Part shown: one piece after another, positions 1 to 7,939 of the stretch | Layout of the letters: each line of letters opens with the position of its first letter | How positions within the stretch are numbered: position 1 is the stretch's first letter | DNA from: Nitrospira sp. | Lineage (GTDB): Bacteria; Nitrospirota; Nitrospiria; Nitrospirales; Nitrospiraceae | Direction: 5' to 3' | DNA length: 41,352 nt | Assembly (NCBI GenBank): GCA_016873395.1 | Contig: VGXG01000021.1 | Location: forward strand, 1-41,352 | Position numbers and translations under genes: made by a program | The notes under the pieces: generated by a model | Databases searched by the model: none | The model's input: only the letters and a program-made list of their open reading frames with translations | Told to the model about the DNA's origin: nothing

Positions 1-93
1 ACGCCTACCGAGGAGAAAGACCAACGCGGGAGACTCTTTATAGACAGCCTATCTCGGCAAATTCATTGTTGGCCTGATTTCTGGCTTGAATTC

Positions 94-102
94 TGCTACA
101 CT
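94..102 (+). promoter_or_regulatory. extended -10 promoter of the toxin-antitoxin pair
   Basis: TGC-TACACT reads as an extended -10 element (TGn followed by a TATAAT-like hexamer). No convincing -35 box is visible at the usual distance. Transcription would start about 7 nt downstream, near 109-110, immediately before the ATG at 111. No Shine-Dalgarno sequence precedes that ATG, so a leaderless or nearly leaderless mRNA is likely. This is inferred from motif positions only. Confidence 0.4.
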
Positions 103-110
103 ACCGCCAC

Positions 111-422
111 ATGGCATATCGGATTGAATTCGTCAACTCCGCCAAGGATGACTTACGGTCACTGCGCAAGAGCGATCAAGTTAAAGTATTGGACAGGGTA
201 GAAGCGCACCTGACTTTCAAGCCGACACTCCAGAGTAAGAGCCGAATAAAGGCGTTGCGTTCAGGAACATTCCCGCCCTATCGGCTGAGGGTGGATGAGC
301 TTCGAGTCTACTACGATGTCATCGAGTCCGAACGGCTCGTCGTTGTTTTTGGAGTGGTACCCAAGGCCAAGTCAGCGGAATGGTTGCAACGATCCACTGA
401 GGATCACCAGAAGGGGGAATGA
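111..422 (+). CDS. type II toxin, RelE/ParE family
   Basis: A 103-residue protein with the RelE/ParE-superfamily layout: an N-terminal IEFVNSAKDDLRSL segment, a central basic stretch with the LRSGTFPPYRLRVDELRVYYD pattern split over residues 49-70, and a final hydrophobic strand (LVVVFGVV). Family members are either ribosome-dependent mRNA interferases or gyrase poisons; the sequence alone does not decide which. The length is typical. Its stop overlaps the next gene by 4 nt (ATGA), so the two are translationally coupled. The toxin is encoded before the antitoxin, the reverse of the common order. It appears intact. Confidence 0.85.
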   Translation: MAYRIEFVNSAKDDLRSLRKSDQVKVLDRVEAHLTFKPTLQSKSRIKALRSGTFPPYRLRVDELRVYYDVIESERLVVVFGVVPKAKSAEWLQRSTEDHQKGE

Positions 423-706
423 ATATGAAAGTCGTCCCGTTGAACGAGGTAAAGAATCGTTTATCGGCCTATCTGAAGTTGTCCAAGAGAGAGGATATTG
501 TCGTGACAAAGAACGGCCGGGCCGCGGCGGTGCTCCACGGGGTAACGGACGAGGACTTAGAGGACTATCTCTTTGAGTCCGATCCGAGATTCATCGCCCG
601 CATCGAGTCCCTCCGTCGCCAGTACCAGCGTGAAGGCGGCACGAAGATCGAAGACGTGCGAAGGGAGTTAGGGCTCCCCCTACGATCGCGCCGCAAGAAG
701 AGATAA
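419..706 (+). CDS. type II antitoxin, Phd/YefM-like
   Basis: A 95-residue protein. The N-terminus (KVVPLNEVKNRLSAYLK, then IVVTKNGRAAAVL) matches the Phd/YefM antitoxin DNA-binding fold. The charged C-terminal half (residues 55-95) is the expected toxin-wrapping tail and ends in a basic run (RSRRKKR). It should neutralise the toxin encoded just upstream and repress the shared promoter. The ATG at 419 overlaps the toxin stop codon; an ATG two codons later is an alternative start. Both partners look intact, so the module may be functional. Confidence 0.82.
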   Translation: MNMKVVPLNEVKNRLSAYLKLSKREDIVVTKNGRAAAVLHGVTDEDLEDYLFESDPRFIARIESLRRQYQREGGTKIEDVRRELGLPLRSRRKKR

Positions 707-742
707 GCGGACTCGAAAACGTGTTGGAAACCCTTTCGCCAT

Positions 743-937
743 TCAGCTCTTCTCCTTGCTGGATTCGCGCCAGAGCATGAAGGAGAGGCCGCCAGCGAGG
801 ACCAAGCCGACATAGCTCGCCCACATCGGGATGATGGTTCCGGCGACCACGATCTCCCAGCCCTGCCAAATGCGACAGGCGTGCGTCGCGGCAACGAGCG
901 CGAAAATGCCCACGGCGATGGTCGTGAATGGTTTCAT
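743..937 (-). CDS. small two-helix membrane protein
   Basis: A 64-residue protein with two hydrophobic segments (about residues 5-19 and 26-55) and a charged tail (RESSKEKS), so probably a two-pass inner-membrane protein. I do not recognise the family. It starts 6 nt after the stop of the upstream minus-strand gene, so the two are probably co-transcribed. The function is unknown. Confidence 0.55.
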   Translation of the reverse strand: MKPFTTIAVGIFALVAATHACRIWQGWEIVVAGTIIPMWASYVGLVLAGGLSFMLWRESSKEKS

Positions 938-943
938 CGCTTG

Positions 944-1240
944 TTACTCCTCGTAGACCTCGATCCAGCCTATCAAATCATCCGCATTGGAAAAGAGCCA
1001 GGACACAAACGCGCCGAGCAGCCTGTTTTCCTTTCTGGGAATCTGCGCCCAAGACACCCCGTCTTCTTTTTTCAGGGCCAGCTTGCCGAATTTGGCATGG
1101 TGCCAGGCGTAAGACGCTTTTCTGTGTTTGGGTCTGGACACGTTTCGGCTTTTGAAGACATAGCGGTCGTTGCTGCGGAGTCTATCGTTGAGGTCGTCCA
1201 CGGAGTACCCATGCCGGAACGAAATGCAGACAGTCAGCAT
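944..1240 (-). CDS. hypothetical protein
   Basis: A 98-residue soluble protein, rich in basic residues and tryptophan in the middle (KHRKASYAWHH) and acidic at the end (WIEVYEE). A GAGG Shine-Dalgarno lies a few bases before the ATG. I do not recognise a family and no catalytic motif is evident. It shares an operon with the following small membrane protein (6-nt gap). The two could form a small accessory unit, but nothing assigns a role. Confidence 0.5.
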   Translation of the reverse strand: MLTVCISFRHGYSVDDLNDRLRSNDRYVFKSRNVSRPKHRKASYAWHHAKFGKLALKKEDGVSWAQIPRKENRLLGAFVSWLFSNADDLIGWIEVYEE

Positions 1241-1334
1241 AGGAACCTCTTCTTTGGTTGTTTCTCAGCCGGCCTAGGAGTACGCCGAACTATAAGAAAA
1301 ATCAACAGGGTGATAGCCGGCCGCCTAAGGAGTG

Positions 1335-2261
1335 TTAGCGCGTCGGCTTTTTCGGCAGCCGTTTGCGTTGGGCTCCTTCCGACTCGGCCAGGCGGGCTTT
1401 GAGGCGGGCGATTTCTCCGGCCTGTTCCTCAAGCTTGTGTTTCAACCGCTCGGTCTCCTCTTGCAGCCTGAGCACCTGATCTTTCAACCCACTGATAACC
1501 GACTCGCTTGTCTGCGCAGAAGGTGACGGCACGGGGGTTGTCGGCGCAATGCTGGCGGGTGGCGAAGAAGCCTGAACGGGAGGGACCGGCGCCAGGGCCG
1601 GAACCAGGGGCACTGCCGGCTGGCGCGCCGCTTCGAGGAAGGTCGTCTGGTCCAGGATCAGCTCGCTGGCCGGGGCGCCGGCATAGCCGCCCATCCAGTT
1701 CTCCGGCGAGGCAAGAGCATACATCGGCGGGTCAAAGGTCAAGGTCCGTCCCGTCCGCTTCAGCGCCTGCAGGGGGTTCGCCTGCACCGCCTCGGTTCCA
1801 TCCCGCCCTGAGGACAGCGGCTCGCGATGGTTGGCGACAATCACGTGCAGGTGTCGTTCCTGTATGAAGAAGCCGCCGGAGGTCACCTCTTGAGCGGTTC
1901 CGGTGGAACGGATAACGCAGAACACGATCCATTCCGTGGGGCGGGCCGTGCGGAAGGCCTGCCGGAGCTTTGGGGTCAGTTGACTGACCTCGTCGGCTGA
2001 GAAGACCGGTCGAGGAGGCGGCTTTTTTTCAAGCAGGCCGACCCGTTCCTGCAAGAGGAGCCGGCTCAGGATCGCGCTCAACTCGGCTTCAGTCCATTCA
2101 GCCGGATGGTCATGGCGGACCTCGGCGGCCTTGCCCGGATCGGCATAGGTGTCCAGGCGGACCAGCCAGGTCTGGTCGCTGTGCACGGAGCGCGTGGAAA
2201 AAGCCGGCCCCGCGCAGGCCAGACAGAGGAGAAAAACACATGGATACAGCGCTTTGATCAT
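1335..2261 (-). CDS. secreted protein with proline-rich linker and C-terminal coiled coil
   Basis: A 308-residue protein. Residues 1-22 form a signal peptide (LYPCVFLLCLACAGPAFS); the cysteine at about position 16 could be a lipobox, but the match is imperfect. Residues 25-210 form a domain I do not recognise. A Pro/Ala/Ser-rich linker (about 215-250) follows, then a coiled coil of heptads from about 255 to 295 (LKDQVLRLQEETERLKHKLE) and a very basic tail. GGAG lies 5 nt before the ATG. The shape suggests an envelope protein with an oligomerising tail. It is divergently placed from thiD. Confidence 0.65.
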   Translation of the reverse strand: MIKALYPCVFLLCLACAGPAFSTRSVHSDQTWLVRLDTYADPGKAAEVRHDHPAEWTEAELSAILSRLLLQERVGLLEKKPPPRPVFSADEVSQLTPKLRQAFRTARPTEWIVFCVIRSTGTAQEVTSGGFFIQERHLHVIVANHREPLSSGRDGTEAVQANPLQALKRTGRTLTFDPPMYALASPENWMGGYAGAPASELILDQTTFLEAARQPAVPLVPALAPVPPVQASSPPASIAPTTPVPSPSAQTSESVISGLKDQVLRLQEETERLKHKLEEQAGEIARLKARLAESEGAQRKRLPKKPTR

Positions 2262-2332
2262 AGGGGCTCCCCGACGGCCAAGCGTGACATATACCTGGAT
2301 TCACTCGGCGCTGCAACAATCCCCCCAGCATC

Positions 2333-2359
2333 TTTACTGTGCGGCCATATTCGTATAAA
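2333..2359 (+). promoter_or_regulatory. candidate promoter of the thiD operon
   Basis: TTTACT (2333-2338) and TATAAA (2354-2359) are separated by 15 bp, a slightly short spacing. The implied start is about 15 nt before the thiD ATG, with GGAG in between. I found no TPP riboswitch in the 118-nt region, so thiamine control at this position is not supported. Confidence 0.3.
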
Positions 2360-2379
2360 AGAGTCCTGGAGCAATTCGT

Positions 2380-3171
2380 ATGAAACAAGTGTTGACGATC
2401 GCGGGATCGGATTCAGGCGGGGGGGCCGGCATTCAGGCGGACCTCAAGGCCATGGCGGCCAACGGGGTGTACGGACTGTCCGTGATCACCTCGATCACGG
2501 CCCAGAATACGAGAGGGGTGAACAGCGTCTACGACCTGCCGCTTCCGGTCATCGAGGCACAATTGGACGCGATCTTCGAGGATTTCGAAGTGGCGGCGGT
2601 CAAGACCGGCATGCTCGCCTCGGCCCAGATCGTGGATGCGGTCAGCCGGAAGCTCCGGCAGAACCGGGCCGCCAACCTCGTGGTGGACCCGGTCATGATC
2701 GCCAAGAGCGGGCACCCGCTCCTGCAGCAGGACGCGGTGGATCACCTCCGGACAGCCCTGATTCCCCAGGCGCTGGTGCTCACGCCGAACATCCACGAGG
2801 CCGAGCGGCTGGCCGGCCTTTCGATCAAGACCCTGGCCGACGCCCGCCAGGCCGCCAAGATCATCCACAAGCTCGGGTGCCGGCACGTCCTGATCAAGGG
2901 CGGGCACCTGCTGGAGGAAAAGGGAACCGACTTGCTTTACGATGGCCGTTTCTTCAATCTGTTCAAGGGCGAGTTCATCGACAGCCCGCACACCCACGGC
3001 ACCGGCTGTACCTACGCCTCGGCCATCGCCGCGCAGTTGGCCAAGGGAAAGGCCTTGCCTGAGGCGGTCCAGACCGCCAAGATCTACATCACGGAGGCCA
3101 TCCGCCACGGCCTGGCCATCGGCCACGGCAGAGGGCCGACGAATCATTTCTATTTCATGACTGGAGTATGA
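2380..3171 (+). CDS. thiD: hydroxymethylpyrimidine/phosphomethylpyrimidine kinase
   Basis: A 263-residue ribokinase-fold enzyme that phosphorylates HMP and then HMP-phosphate to give HMP-PP for thiamine synthesis in the cytoplasm. Diagnostic features are the N-terminal TIAGSDSGGGAGIQADLK motif, the VVDPVMIAKSG segment near residue 107, TPNIHEAE, and the anion-hole GTGCTYASA motif near residue 210 with its cysteine. Length is standard. It is the first gene of a tight plus-strand operon; the next gene starts 4 nt after its stop. The other operon members have no evident thiamine role. Confidence 0.95.
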   Translation: MKQVLTIAGSDSGGGAGIQADLKAMAANGVYGLSVITSITAQNTRGVNSVYDLPLPVIEAQLDAIFEDFEVAAVKTGMLASAQIVDAVSRKLRQNRAANLVVDPVMIAKSGHPLLQQDAVDHLRTALIPQALVLTPNIHEAERLAGLSIKTLADARQAAKIIHKLGCRHVLIKGGHLLEEKGTDLLYDGRFFNLFKGEFIDSPHTHGTGCTYASAIAAQLAKGKALPEAVQTAKIYITEAIRHGLAIGHGRGPTNHFYFMTGV

Positions 3172-3175
3172 CGCC

Positions 3176-4462
3176 ATGGAATTCCGCCCGCCGCTGTTCC
3201 TGATGACCGGCTTGTGTTGGCTGATCCTGTCCGCCCTGCTGGGCGTCGCGATCTTCCTCGGGATGGTCATGGGGAAGCCGCTGCCGCCTGGGGCTCGCAT
3301 CCTCCACGTGCACAGTGCCCTCGTCGGCGGCGTCGCCCAGATCATCCTGGGCGCCCTGCTGGCCTTCATCCCGCCCCTGCTCTTGACCGGTCGGGACCGG
3401 CCCGAATCCCATCCGGTCCTGTACCTCGCGATCAACGGAGGCGCGATCGGCCTGTTGGCCGGGTTTGCCCTGGGACAGTCCGCGCTGGTCGGCGGGGCTG
3501 GCCTGCTGGTGCTCCTCGCCTTTCTCTCGCTCGCCGGCGAGACGTTCCGACAAGCCAAGACCAGCCTGGTCTCGCCACCCTTGAACCTCTGGTTTTACGG
3601 GATCGCGCTGCTGGCGCTCCTCGTGGGCTTAGGCATGGGCGAGGCGATGGCGTTCCGGCTGCTCCCTCAGGCCTACGTCGGACAGGAACGGCTCGCCCAC
3701 GTCCATTTGAACCTCATGGCATTCGTGACGCTCACGATCGTCGGCACGATGCACAACCTCTTCCCGACCGTGCTGAACACCTCTCTCTATAGCCCCCGCC
3801 TGGCCCGGCTGACGTTTTTCATCCTGCCGGCCGGCATCCTGCTGCTGATTACCGGATTCCTGCTCGCGCATCTCTACCTCCAGATCGCAGCCGGCGCGCT
3901 GTTCATCCTCGGCACGCTGCTCTATGCCTCGAACATCGTACGCACGTGGATCGGTGCCGGCCGGCCTCGAGCCGTTTCCTCGGACCATTTTCTGATGGCC
4001 ACGTTTTTCTTGCTGGCCACCGCGATCACGGGACTGCTGGTGGCCGTCAACTCCCTGTGGAACCCTCCGCTCATGCCCTTCGGCACCCTGCACCTGGTCG
4101 CCTACACGCACCTGGCCATGGTCGGGTTCATCTTGCAAACGATCATCGGCGCCCTGTCCCACCTGCTGCCGGTCAGCCTGGCCCTGGGTCGAGTCAAGAG
4201 CAACAAGAAACGCGGGCCCTATCTGGCTGAGCTGACCGCCCTCGTCGAGCAATGGCGCCCGCTCCAGGTGTGGGCTCTGAGCCTGGGCACGATCGGGCTG
4301 GCCTTTGTGGCCACCCTGGTCTGGCAGTTCAACCTGATCTCGGTTCCTGTTCTGGTCGCAACCTGGACCGCGGCCGGCTTGCTGACTACTGGACTGGTCC
4401 TGTTCGGCAGCAAGGTTGCCAGGCTCTTGCTCCGGCAGCCGCAAGACCAAGGACATGAGTAG
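3176..4462 (+). CDS. stand-alone haem-copper oxidase subunit I-like membrane protein (cbb3/NO reductase-like)
   Basis: A 428-residue polytopic protein with about 12 membrane helices. Histidines lie in conserved-looking helix contexts: HVHSALVGG (44/46), LAHVHLNLMAF (175/177), GTMHNLFP (193), LHLVAYTHLAMVGF (306/312) and LSHLLP (329). This pattern resembles CcoN/NorB-type haem-copper oxidase subunit I. No CcoO/CcoP, NorC or other oxidase subunit lies nearby, so it may bind haem without being a proton-pumping terminal oxidase. It starts 4 nt after thiD and its stop overlaps the hydrolase start. Haem binding is an inference from histidine placement. Confidence 0.72.
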   Translation: MEFRPPLFLMTGLCWLILSALLGVAIFLGMVMGKPLPPGARILHVHSALVGGVAQIILGALLAFIPPLLLTGRDRPESHPVLYLAINGGAIGLLAGFALGQSALVGGAGLLVLLAFLSLAGETFRQAKTSLVSPPLNLWFYGIALLALLVGLGMGEAMAFRLLPQAYVGQERLAHVHLNLMAFVTLTIVGTMHNLFPTVLNTSLYSPRLARLTFFILPAGILLLITGFLLAHLYLQIAAGALFILGTLLYASNIVRTWIGAGRPRAVSSDHFLMATFFLLATAITGLLVAVNSLWNPPLMPFGTLHLVAYTHLAMVGFILQTIIGALSHLLPVSLALGRVKSNKKRGPYLAELTALVEQWRPLQVWALSLGTIGLAFVATLVWQFNLISVPVLVATWTAAGLLTTGLVLFGSKVARLLLRQPQDQGHE

Positions 4463-5297
4463 CCCTGAACAATCCCTCACCTTCCGCGATCCGGCCGGTC
4501 ATCGGGTCGCCGCCATCCTGGCCGCACCGGAAACCCCGACGGACCGGCTGGTCGTCCTCTGCCACGGGTTTCTCTCGAACAAGCACAGCACCACGAACAA
4601 AGTCCTGACCGCCAAGCTGGTCGAACAGGGCATCGCGACGTTCCGGTTCGACTTCTTCGGACAAGGCGAGAGCGAGGGGCCGTTCGAGCGGATCACGGTC
4701 GGGATCGCGCTGGGACAGGCGCTGGCTGCCCTCGATCTGGTTGTCTCCCAAGGCTACAGGCGGATCGGGCTGATCGGCTCAAGCTTCGGCGGGCTGGTGG
4801 CGGTCCTGGCCGCCGCGCAGTTCCGCGCCGCCGGCGCAACATTGGCCTGCCTGGGCCTGAAATGTCCTGTGCCGGACTTCGAAGAGATGCTCCGGCTGGA
4901 ATTCGGTCCGGAGGGCATCGCCGAATGGAAAAGAACCGGCACGATCCCGGACGTGACCGGCGGGCGCGACCGAGTGAAGCTCCACTTTGGATTTTTCGAG
5001 GACTGCGCCGGACACAAAGGGTACGACGCGGCCCAATCCATCACGGTCCCGACCTTGATTGTGCAGGGCGACCAAGACGAATATGTGCCGCTCCATCAGA
5101 GCCGGCGCCTGCTGGAAGCCTTCCAAGGAGAGAAGCGCCTTCAGATATTGCCCGGCGCCGACCACGGTTTCACCAAGGGCGAGGACTTCCGCACGATGAC
5201 CACCCTGCTGGTTGACTGGATGACCAGCCACCTCGCCGACTCACAGGGCGCGCCACGTTCGACCGTTTCCTCGACTACAGCCAAGGTGACGCGCTGA
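4455..5297 (+). CDS. alpha/beta hydrolase
   Basis: A 280-residue hydrolase of the serine aminopeptidase / dienelactone hydrolase-like type. The oxyanion segment LVVLCHGFLSNK is followed by the nucleophile elbow GSSFGG (about residues 111-116), a late acid in QGDQDEYVP and the catalytic histidine in GADHGF. No signal peptide is seen, so it is probably cytoplasmic. The ATG at 4455 overlaps the upstream stop codon by 8 nt and fits the N-terminus of the family; a longer start at 4416 would add 13 residues lying inside the upstream gene. The substrate is unknown. Confidence 0.85.
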   Translation: MSSPEQSLTFRDPAGHRVAAILAAPETPTDRLVVLCHGFLSNKHSTTNKVLTAKLVEQGIATFRFDFFGQGESEGPFERITVGIALGQALAALDLVVSQGYRRIGLIGSSFGGLVAVLAAAQFRAAGATLACLGLKCPVPDFEEMLRLEFGPEGIAEWKRTGTIPDVTGGRDRVKLHFGFFEDCAGHKGYDAAQSITVPTLIVQGDQDEYVPLHQSRRLLEAFQGEKRLQILPGADHGFTKGEDFRTMTTLLVDWMTSHLADSQGAPRSTVSSTTAKVTR

Positions 5298-5764
5298 TGC
5301 CGAACACGCAGCCCCTGCGGGAAGAACAACTGGAAGTCTTGAAGGTCCTCTACCCCTGGTACAAGGAAGAGGTCTTCCGGCGACGCGAGCAGATGATGCG
5401 GCTGACCGCCTTTGCCAGCGCCTTTCTGGTTCTGCTGCTGGTCACGATGCTGGCGGTCCCTTCGGCCCCGCATCCCGGCTTCACCGGCGAGCTCTTCGCC
5501 ATGACCGGCGTGGCGCTCTTTACCGGCATCTTCGCCTACCTCATCCTCCAGCAGCGGGACCGGCACCGGATGGCCAAGCGGGCGCTCATCGAGATCGAGC
5601 GGACGCTGGGACTCTACGAGGAAGGCTTGTACCTGGAGGGCAAACCGCTCTTTCCGGAGGACTGGCAGACCGCCTGGCTCGGCGACCGCAGCGTGACGGT
5701 GTATCTGACGGTCCTGACCACACTCACCGTCCTCGTCATCGCCGCCTTGCTCTTGAGACCGTGA
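5297..5764 (+). CDS. small membrane protein, last gene of the thiD operon
   Basis: A 155-residue protein with a soluble N-terminus (about 1-35), a pair of hydrophobic helices (about 36-75), a charged cytoplasmic segment and a C-terminal helix (about 130-152). Its ATG shares one base with the hydrolase stop (TGATG), so translation is coupled. I do not recognise the family. The stop codon at 5762-5764 lies at the first unit of the heptad repeat that follows. Confidence 0.6.
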   Translation: MPNTQPLREEQLEVLKVLYPWYKEEVFRRREQMMRLTAFASAFLVLLLVTMLAVPSAPHPGFTGELFAMTGVALFTGIFAYLILQQRDRHRMAKRALIEIERTLGLYEEGLYLEGKPLFPEDWQTAWLGDRSVTVYLTVLTTLTVLVIAALLLRP

Positions 5765-5850
5765 TGGGTGACAGGTGACGCGTGACAGGTCACAAAAGTA
5801 TCTAGGCCTGACCTAACTGCTCGTCACCCGTCACTTGTCGCTCGTCACTG
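5761..5850. repeat. inverted heptad-word repeat, GTGACNN type
   Basis: The left arm (about 5761-5793) consists of 7-nt words of the form GTGACRN (GTGATGG, GTGACAG, GTGACGC, GTGACAG). The right arm (about 5820-5848) is the reverse complement of similar words (GTGACGA, GCGACAA, GTGACGG, GTGACGA). The arms can pair into a long imperfect hairpin. It lies between convergent genes, includes the stop codon of the plus-strand gene and encodes the last residues (TVTSDK) and stop of the minus-strand gene. Confidence 0.7.
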
Positions 5851-6667
5851 TTTGGGCGCAGCGGAAGCCCGTATAGCTGTTCCGCGTATTCGGCGGCAGC
5901 TTGAACCGCCCGTAGGTCAGAAGGTACTTGGGCAGCTCGGACCAGGAGCCACCGCGCAGCACTTTGAACTGCCCCTCCTCAGGCCCGGTGGGATTCCGTT
6001 TCTGGCTCCGCTCGTAGTAGCTCCCGTCGTACCAATCCTGCACCCATTCCCAAACATTACCGGCCAGGTCATAATGGCCGTAGGGTCCTTTGGCTTTCTC
6101 GTACTTGCCCACCGGCATCAAGGCCTGGCTGTAGCTAAACCGCGCCCCCACCGCGAAGTTCGCCAGCTCGGCGGTGGGGACCTGGTTGCCCCAGGGATAG
6201 AGACGCCCATCGGTCCCGCGCGCGGCCTTTTCCCATTCGGCCTCCGTCGGCAGGCGCTTCCCCGCCCAACGGCAGTAGGCCTCGGCATCCGCCCAATCCA
6301 CCCCGATCACCGGCCGATCACCATGGATGTCCAGGTTCACCGTCTCCCATTGCCAGGGCGGCTGGCGGCTTGTTGCAGCGAGGAATCGGGCATAGTGTTT
6401 CGTCGCCACTTCGTAAAGGTCCAGCGAAAAGGCCTCCAGCCAGACCTGGTGGCGGGGCCGTTCGTCTTCAAGCCCGACCATCCCATCCACGCCCATCCAG
6501 AAATCGCCTGCGGGCACGACGGCCATTGCCGTCTCATCGCCTTGCCGGGGTTGCACCTCTTTCTTCCGGCTGCGCAACTTGTCGAGCTGCGCTTCAACTG
6601 GGAGAATCCACGCCACGACGACCACAACCGTGAAAATTCCGACGAGCACCGACCTCACTTCACTCAT
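5831..6667 (-). CDS. SUMF1 / formylglycine-generating-enzyme-like domain protein, exported
   Basis: A 278-residue protein. Residues 1-27 are a signal peptide or anchor (LVGIFTVVVVVAWILPVEA). The rest is an FGE-sulfatase fold: VPAGDFWMG, LPTEAEWEKAARG, YPWGN, DLAGNVWEWVQDWY, VLRGGSW, TGFRCA. The cysteine pair of true formylglycine-generating enzymes in the segment after RGGSW is absent (SELPKYLLTYGRFKLPP here), so sulfatase activation is unlikely; many such proteins have binding or other roles. It starts 3 nt after the upstream methyltransferase. The final residues come from the overlapping repeat. Confidence 0.85.
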   Translation of the reverse strand: MSEVRSVLVGIFTVVVVVAWILPVEAQLDKLRSRKKEVQPRQGDETAMAVVPAGDFWMGVDGMVGLEDERPRHQVWLEAFSLDLYEVATKHYARFLAATSRQPPWQWETVNLDIHGDRPVIGVDWADAEAYCRWAGKRLPTEAEWEKAARGTDGRLYPWGNQVPTAELANFAVGARFSYSQALMPVGKYEKAKGPYGHYDLAGNVWEWVQDWYDGSYYERSQKRNPTGPEEGQFKVLRGGSWSELPKYLLTYGRFKLPPNTRNSYTGFRCAQTVTSDK

Positions 6668-6670
6668 CGC

Positions 6671-7333
6671 TCAGTAAATTCGCCCGCCCACGACCCAGTG
6701 GCGGTCGTCCACCACGTCGATCAGCAAGCGGCTCAGATTCAGCTCGGCCAACTGGGCCGCCACTTCGTCCTCGGTGAAGGCCGCCAGGAGCGAGTTGTAG
6801 AAATCACGCCGGAGGATGGCCGGCTCATCGGCTGCATAGCAGTCCACGATGGCTTGGGCTTCCTCCGGCGACTCGGGGCGGAGCAGGTCCATCACCAGCA
6901 CATACGAACCAGGTTTTACCAGCTTCTTCAGCCCGTACCAGAACTGCAAGGGATTGGGTAGATGATGCAGCAGGCTGTTGGAAATGGCCGCATCAGCCGG
7001 CTCGGAGAGGGCCAGGGATTGAAGCCGCTCGCACCGGAGCGTGATACGATCCACGCAGCCGGCTTTGCGCACGGCTTCCTCGGCGAGCCGGATCATGGCC
7101 GGCGAGGCATCCACGCCTGTCACCCGGCAACCGGACAGGGCTCGCACGAAACGGATCGGAATATCGCCCGGGCCGCAGCCTAAGTCCAGCACATGCCCTG
7201 CGGTCAGGTCCGGAAAATACTCCCGGAACCGATCCACGAAGCCCTGGTTTTCCTCCTCGAAGTCGGCTTGCGCATAGGCGAGACACTGCTCCTCTTCGTC
7301 CATGACCTCCGGCTCAAGTATGCGGGGCATCAT
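6671..7333 (-). CDS. class I SAM-dependent methyltransferase
   Basis: A 220-residue cytoplasmic protein with motif I VLDLGCGPGDIPIRF (about residues 49-63), an acidic post-I loop (GVDASPAMI) and an ISNSLLHHLPNP segment typical of Methyltransf_11/25 enzymes. The substrate cannot be read from the sequence. Two consecutive ATGs start it. It is followed after 3 nt by the SUMF1-domain gene, so the two form an operon. Confidence 0.85.
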   Translation of the reverse strand: MMPRILEPEVMDEEEQCLAYAQADFEEENQGFVDRFREYFPDLTAGHVLDLGCGPGDIPIRFVRALSGCRVTGVDASPAMIRLAEEAVRKAGCVDRITLRCERLQSLALSEPADAAISNSLLHHLPNPLQFWYGLKKLVKPGSYVLVMDLLRPESPEEAQAIVDCYAADEPAILRRDFYNSLLAAFTEDEVAAQLAELNLSRLLIDVVDDRHWVVGGRIY

Positions 7334-7344
7334 CGTGAACCCAC

Positions 7345-7475
7345 AAGAGCATCAAGAGCATATGGCTTATGGCCATCAAGAGTCCAGAGCGTATGGCATA
7401 TGGCTTATAGCAAGAGTTCAATCTCTCTGGCCATAAGCTATACGCTATATGCCATCAGCCATATGCTCTTGCTCT
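7345..7475. repeat. inverted heptad-word repeat, GCTTATG/GCATATG type
   Basis: The left arm (about 7345-7414) runs in 7-nt words such as GCATATG, GCTTATG and ATGGCAT. The right arm (about 7429-7475) read on the minus strand gives TGGCTGA, TGGCATA, TAGCGTA, TAGCTTA. The core AGAGCATATGGCT is present in both arms in opposite orientation. The right arm contains the last codons and the stop of the MOSC gene. It lies between two minus-strand genes. Confidence 0.7.
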
Positions 7476-7939
7476 ACAGTCACTGCATCCCCGACGCGCA
7501 CCAGTCCTTCTGCCAGGACGCGCGCGTACATTCGGCTCCAGCCAGGATGTTTCTTGTGGGAAATTCGATTGAAGTTTCCATCCCTGAACCAGCAGCCGTT
7601 CTGCTTGCAGGGATCCGTGTAGCTTGTGATCTCCAGCAGCACGTCCTTGCCGACCCTCAGCCGATCTCCCGGTCGGAGCCGGGCCCAGTCCAGCCCCGCG
7701 ATCGTCAAGTTCTCCCCGGCGCTTCCTGGCGCGATCGCATGGCCCTCGGCCTTCAGGGCTTCAATCCGTTCCAGGGAAAAGAGGCAGACCGCCCGATCCG
7801 GTCCCCCGTGGAACAGGCGACTCCTCTGCCGGTCCCCCTCCACCCCCTTTTCAGTGATGCGGGCTTCCGGCACGGGCAGCTTGGGCACCCCGCCGTTGGA
7901 AATGCTGATCTGATGGACCTGCGGCCGGCCGCGGCTCAT
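7445..7939 (-). CDS. MOSC domain protein
   Basis: A 164-residue MOSC-domain protein (C-terminal domain of molybdenum cofactor sulfurases and YiiM-like proteins). Family signs are KLPVPEARITEKGVEGDRQ, FHGGPDRAVCLFSLE, PGSAGENLTIAGLDW, LRPGDRLRVG and a conserved cysteine in DPCKQNG. Such proteins act in Moco-linked sulfur or N-hydroxylated substrate metabolism. The ATG at 7939 overlaps the stop of the upstream small gene (ATGA); a longer ORF to 8017 would run through that gene. The C-terminal EHMADGI and the stop codon are encoded by the heptad repeat. Confidence 0.85.
   Translation of the reverse strand: MSRGRPQVHQISISNGGVPKLPVPEARITEKGVEGDRQRSRLFHGGPDRAVCLFSLERIEALKAEGHAIAPGSAGENLTIAGLDWARLRPGDRLRVGKDVLLEITSYTDPCKQNGCWFRDGNFNRISHKKHPGWSRMYARVLAEGLVRVGDAVTVEQEHMADGI

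Noticed and set aside
2262-2379. TPP riboswitch upstream of thiD
   Set aside because: No conserved THI-box core or matching stems are visible; the same holds upstream of thiI.
2413-3558. Long open frame antisense to thiD and the oxidase-like gene
   Set aside because: Shadow frame in GC-rich coding sequence; Arg/Pro/Gly-rich with no family pattern. The same applies to long antisense frames at 8830-10461, 12659-13861, 26352-28325 and 30171-31601.
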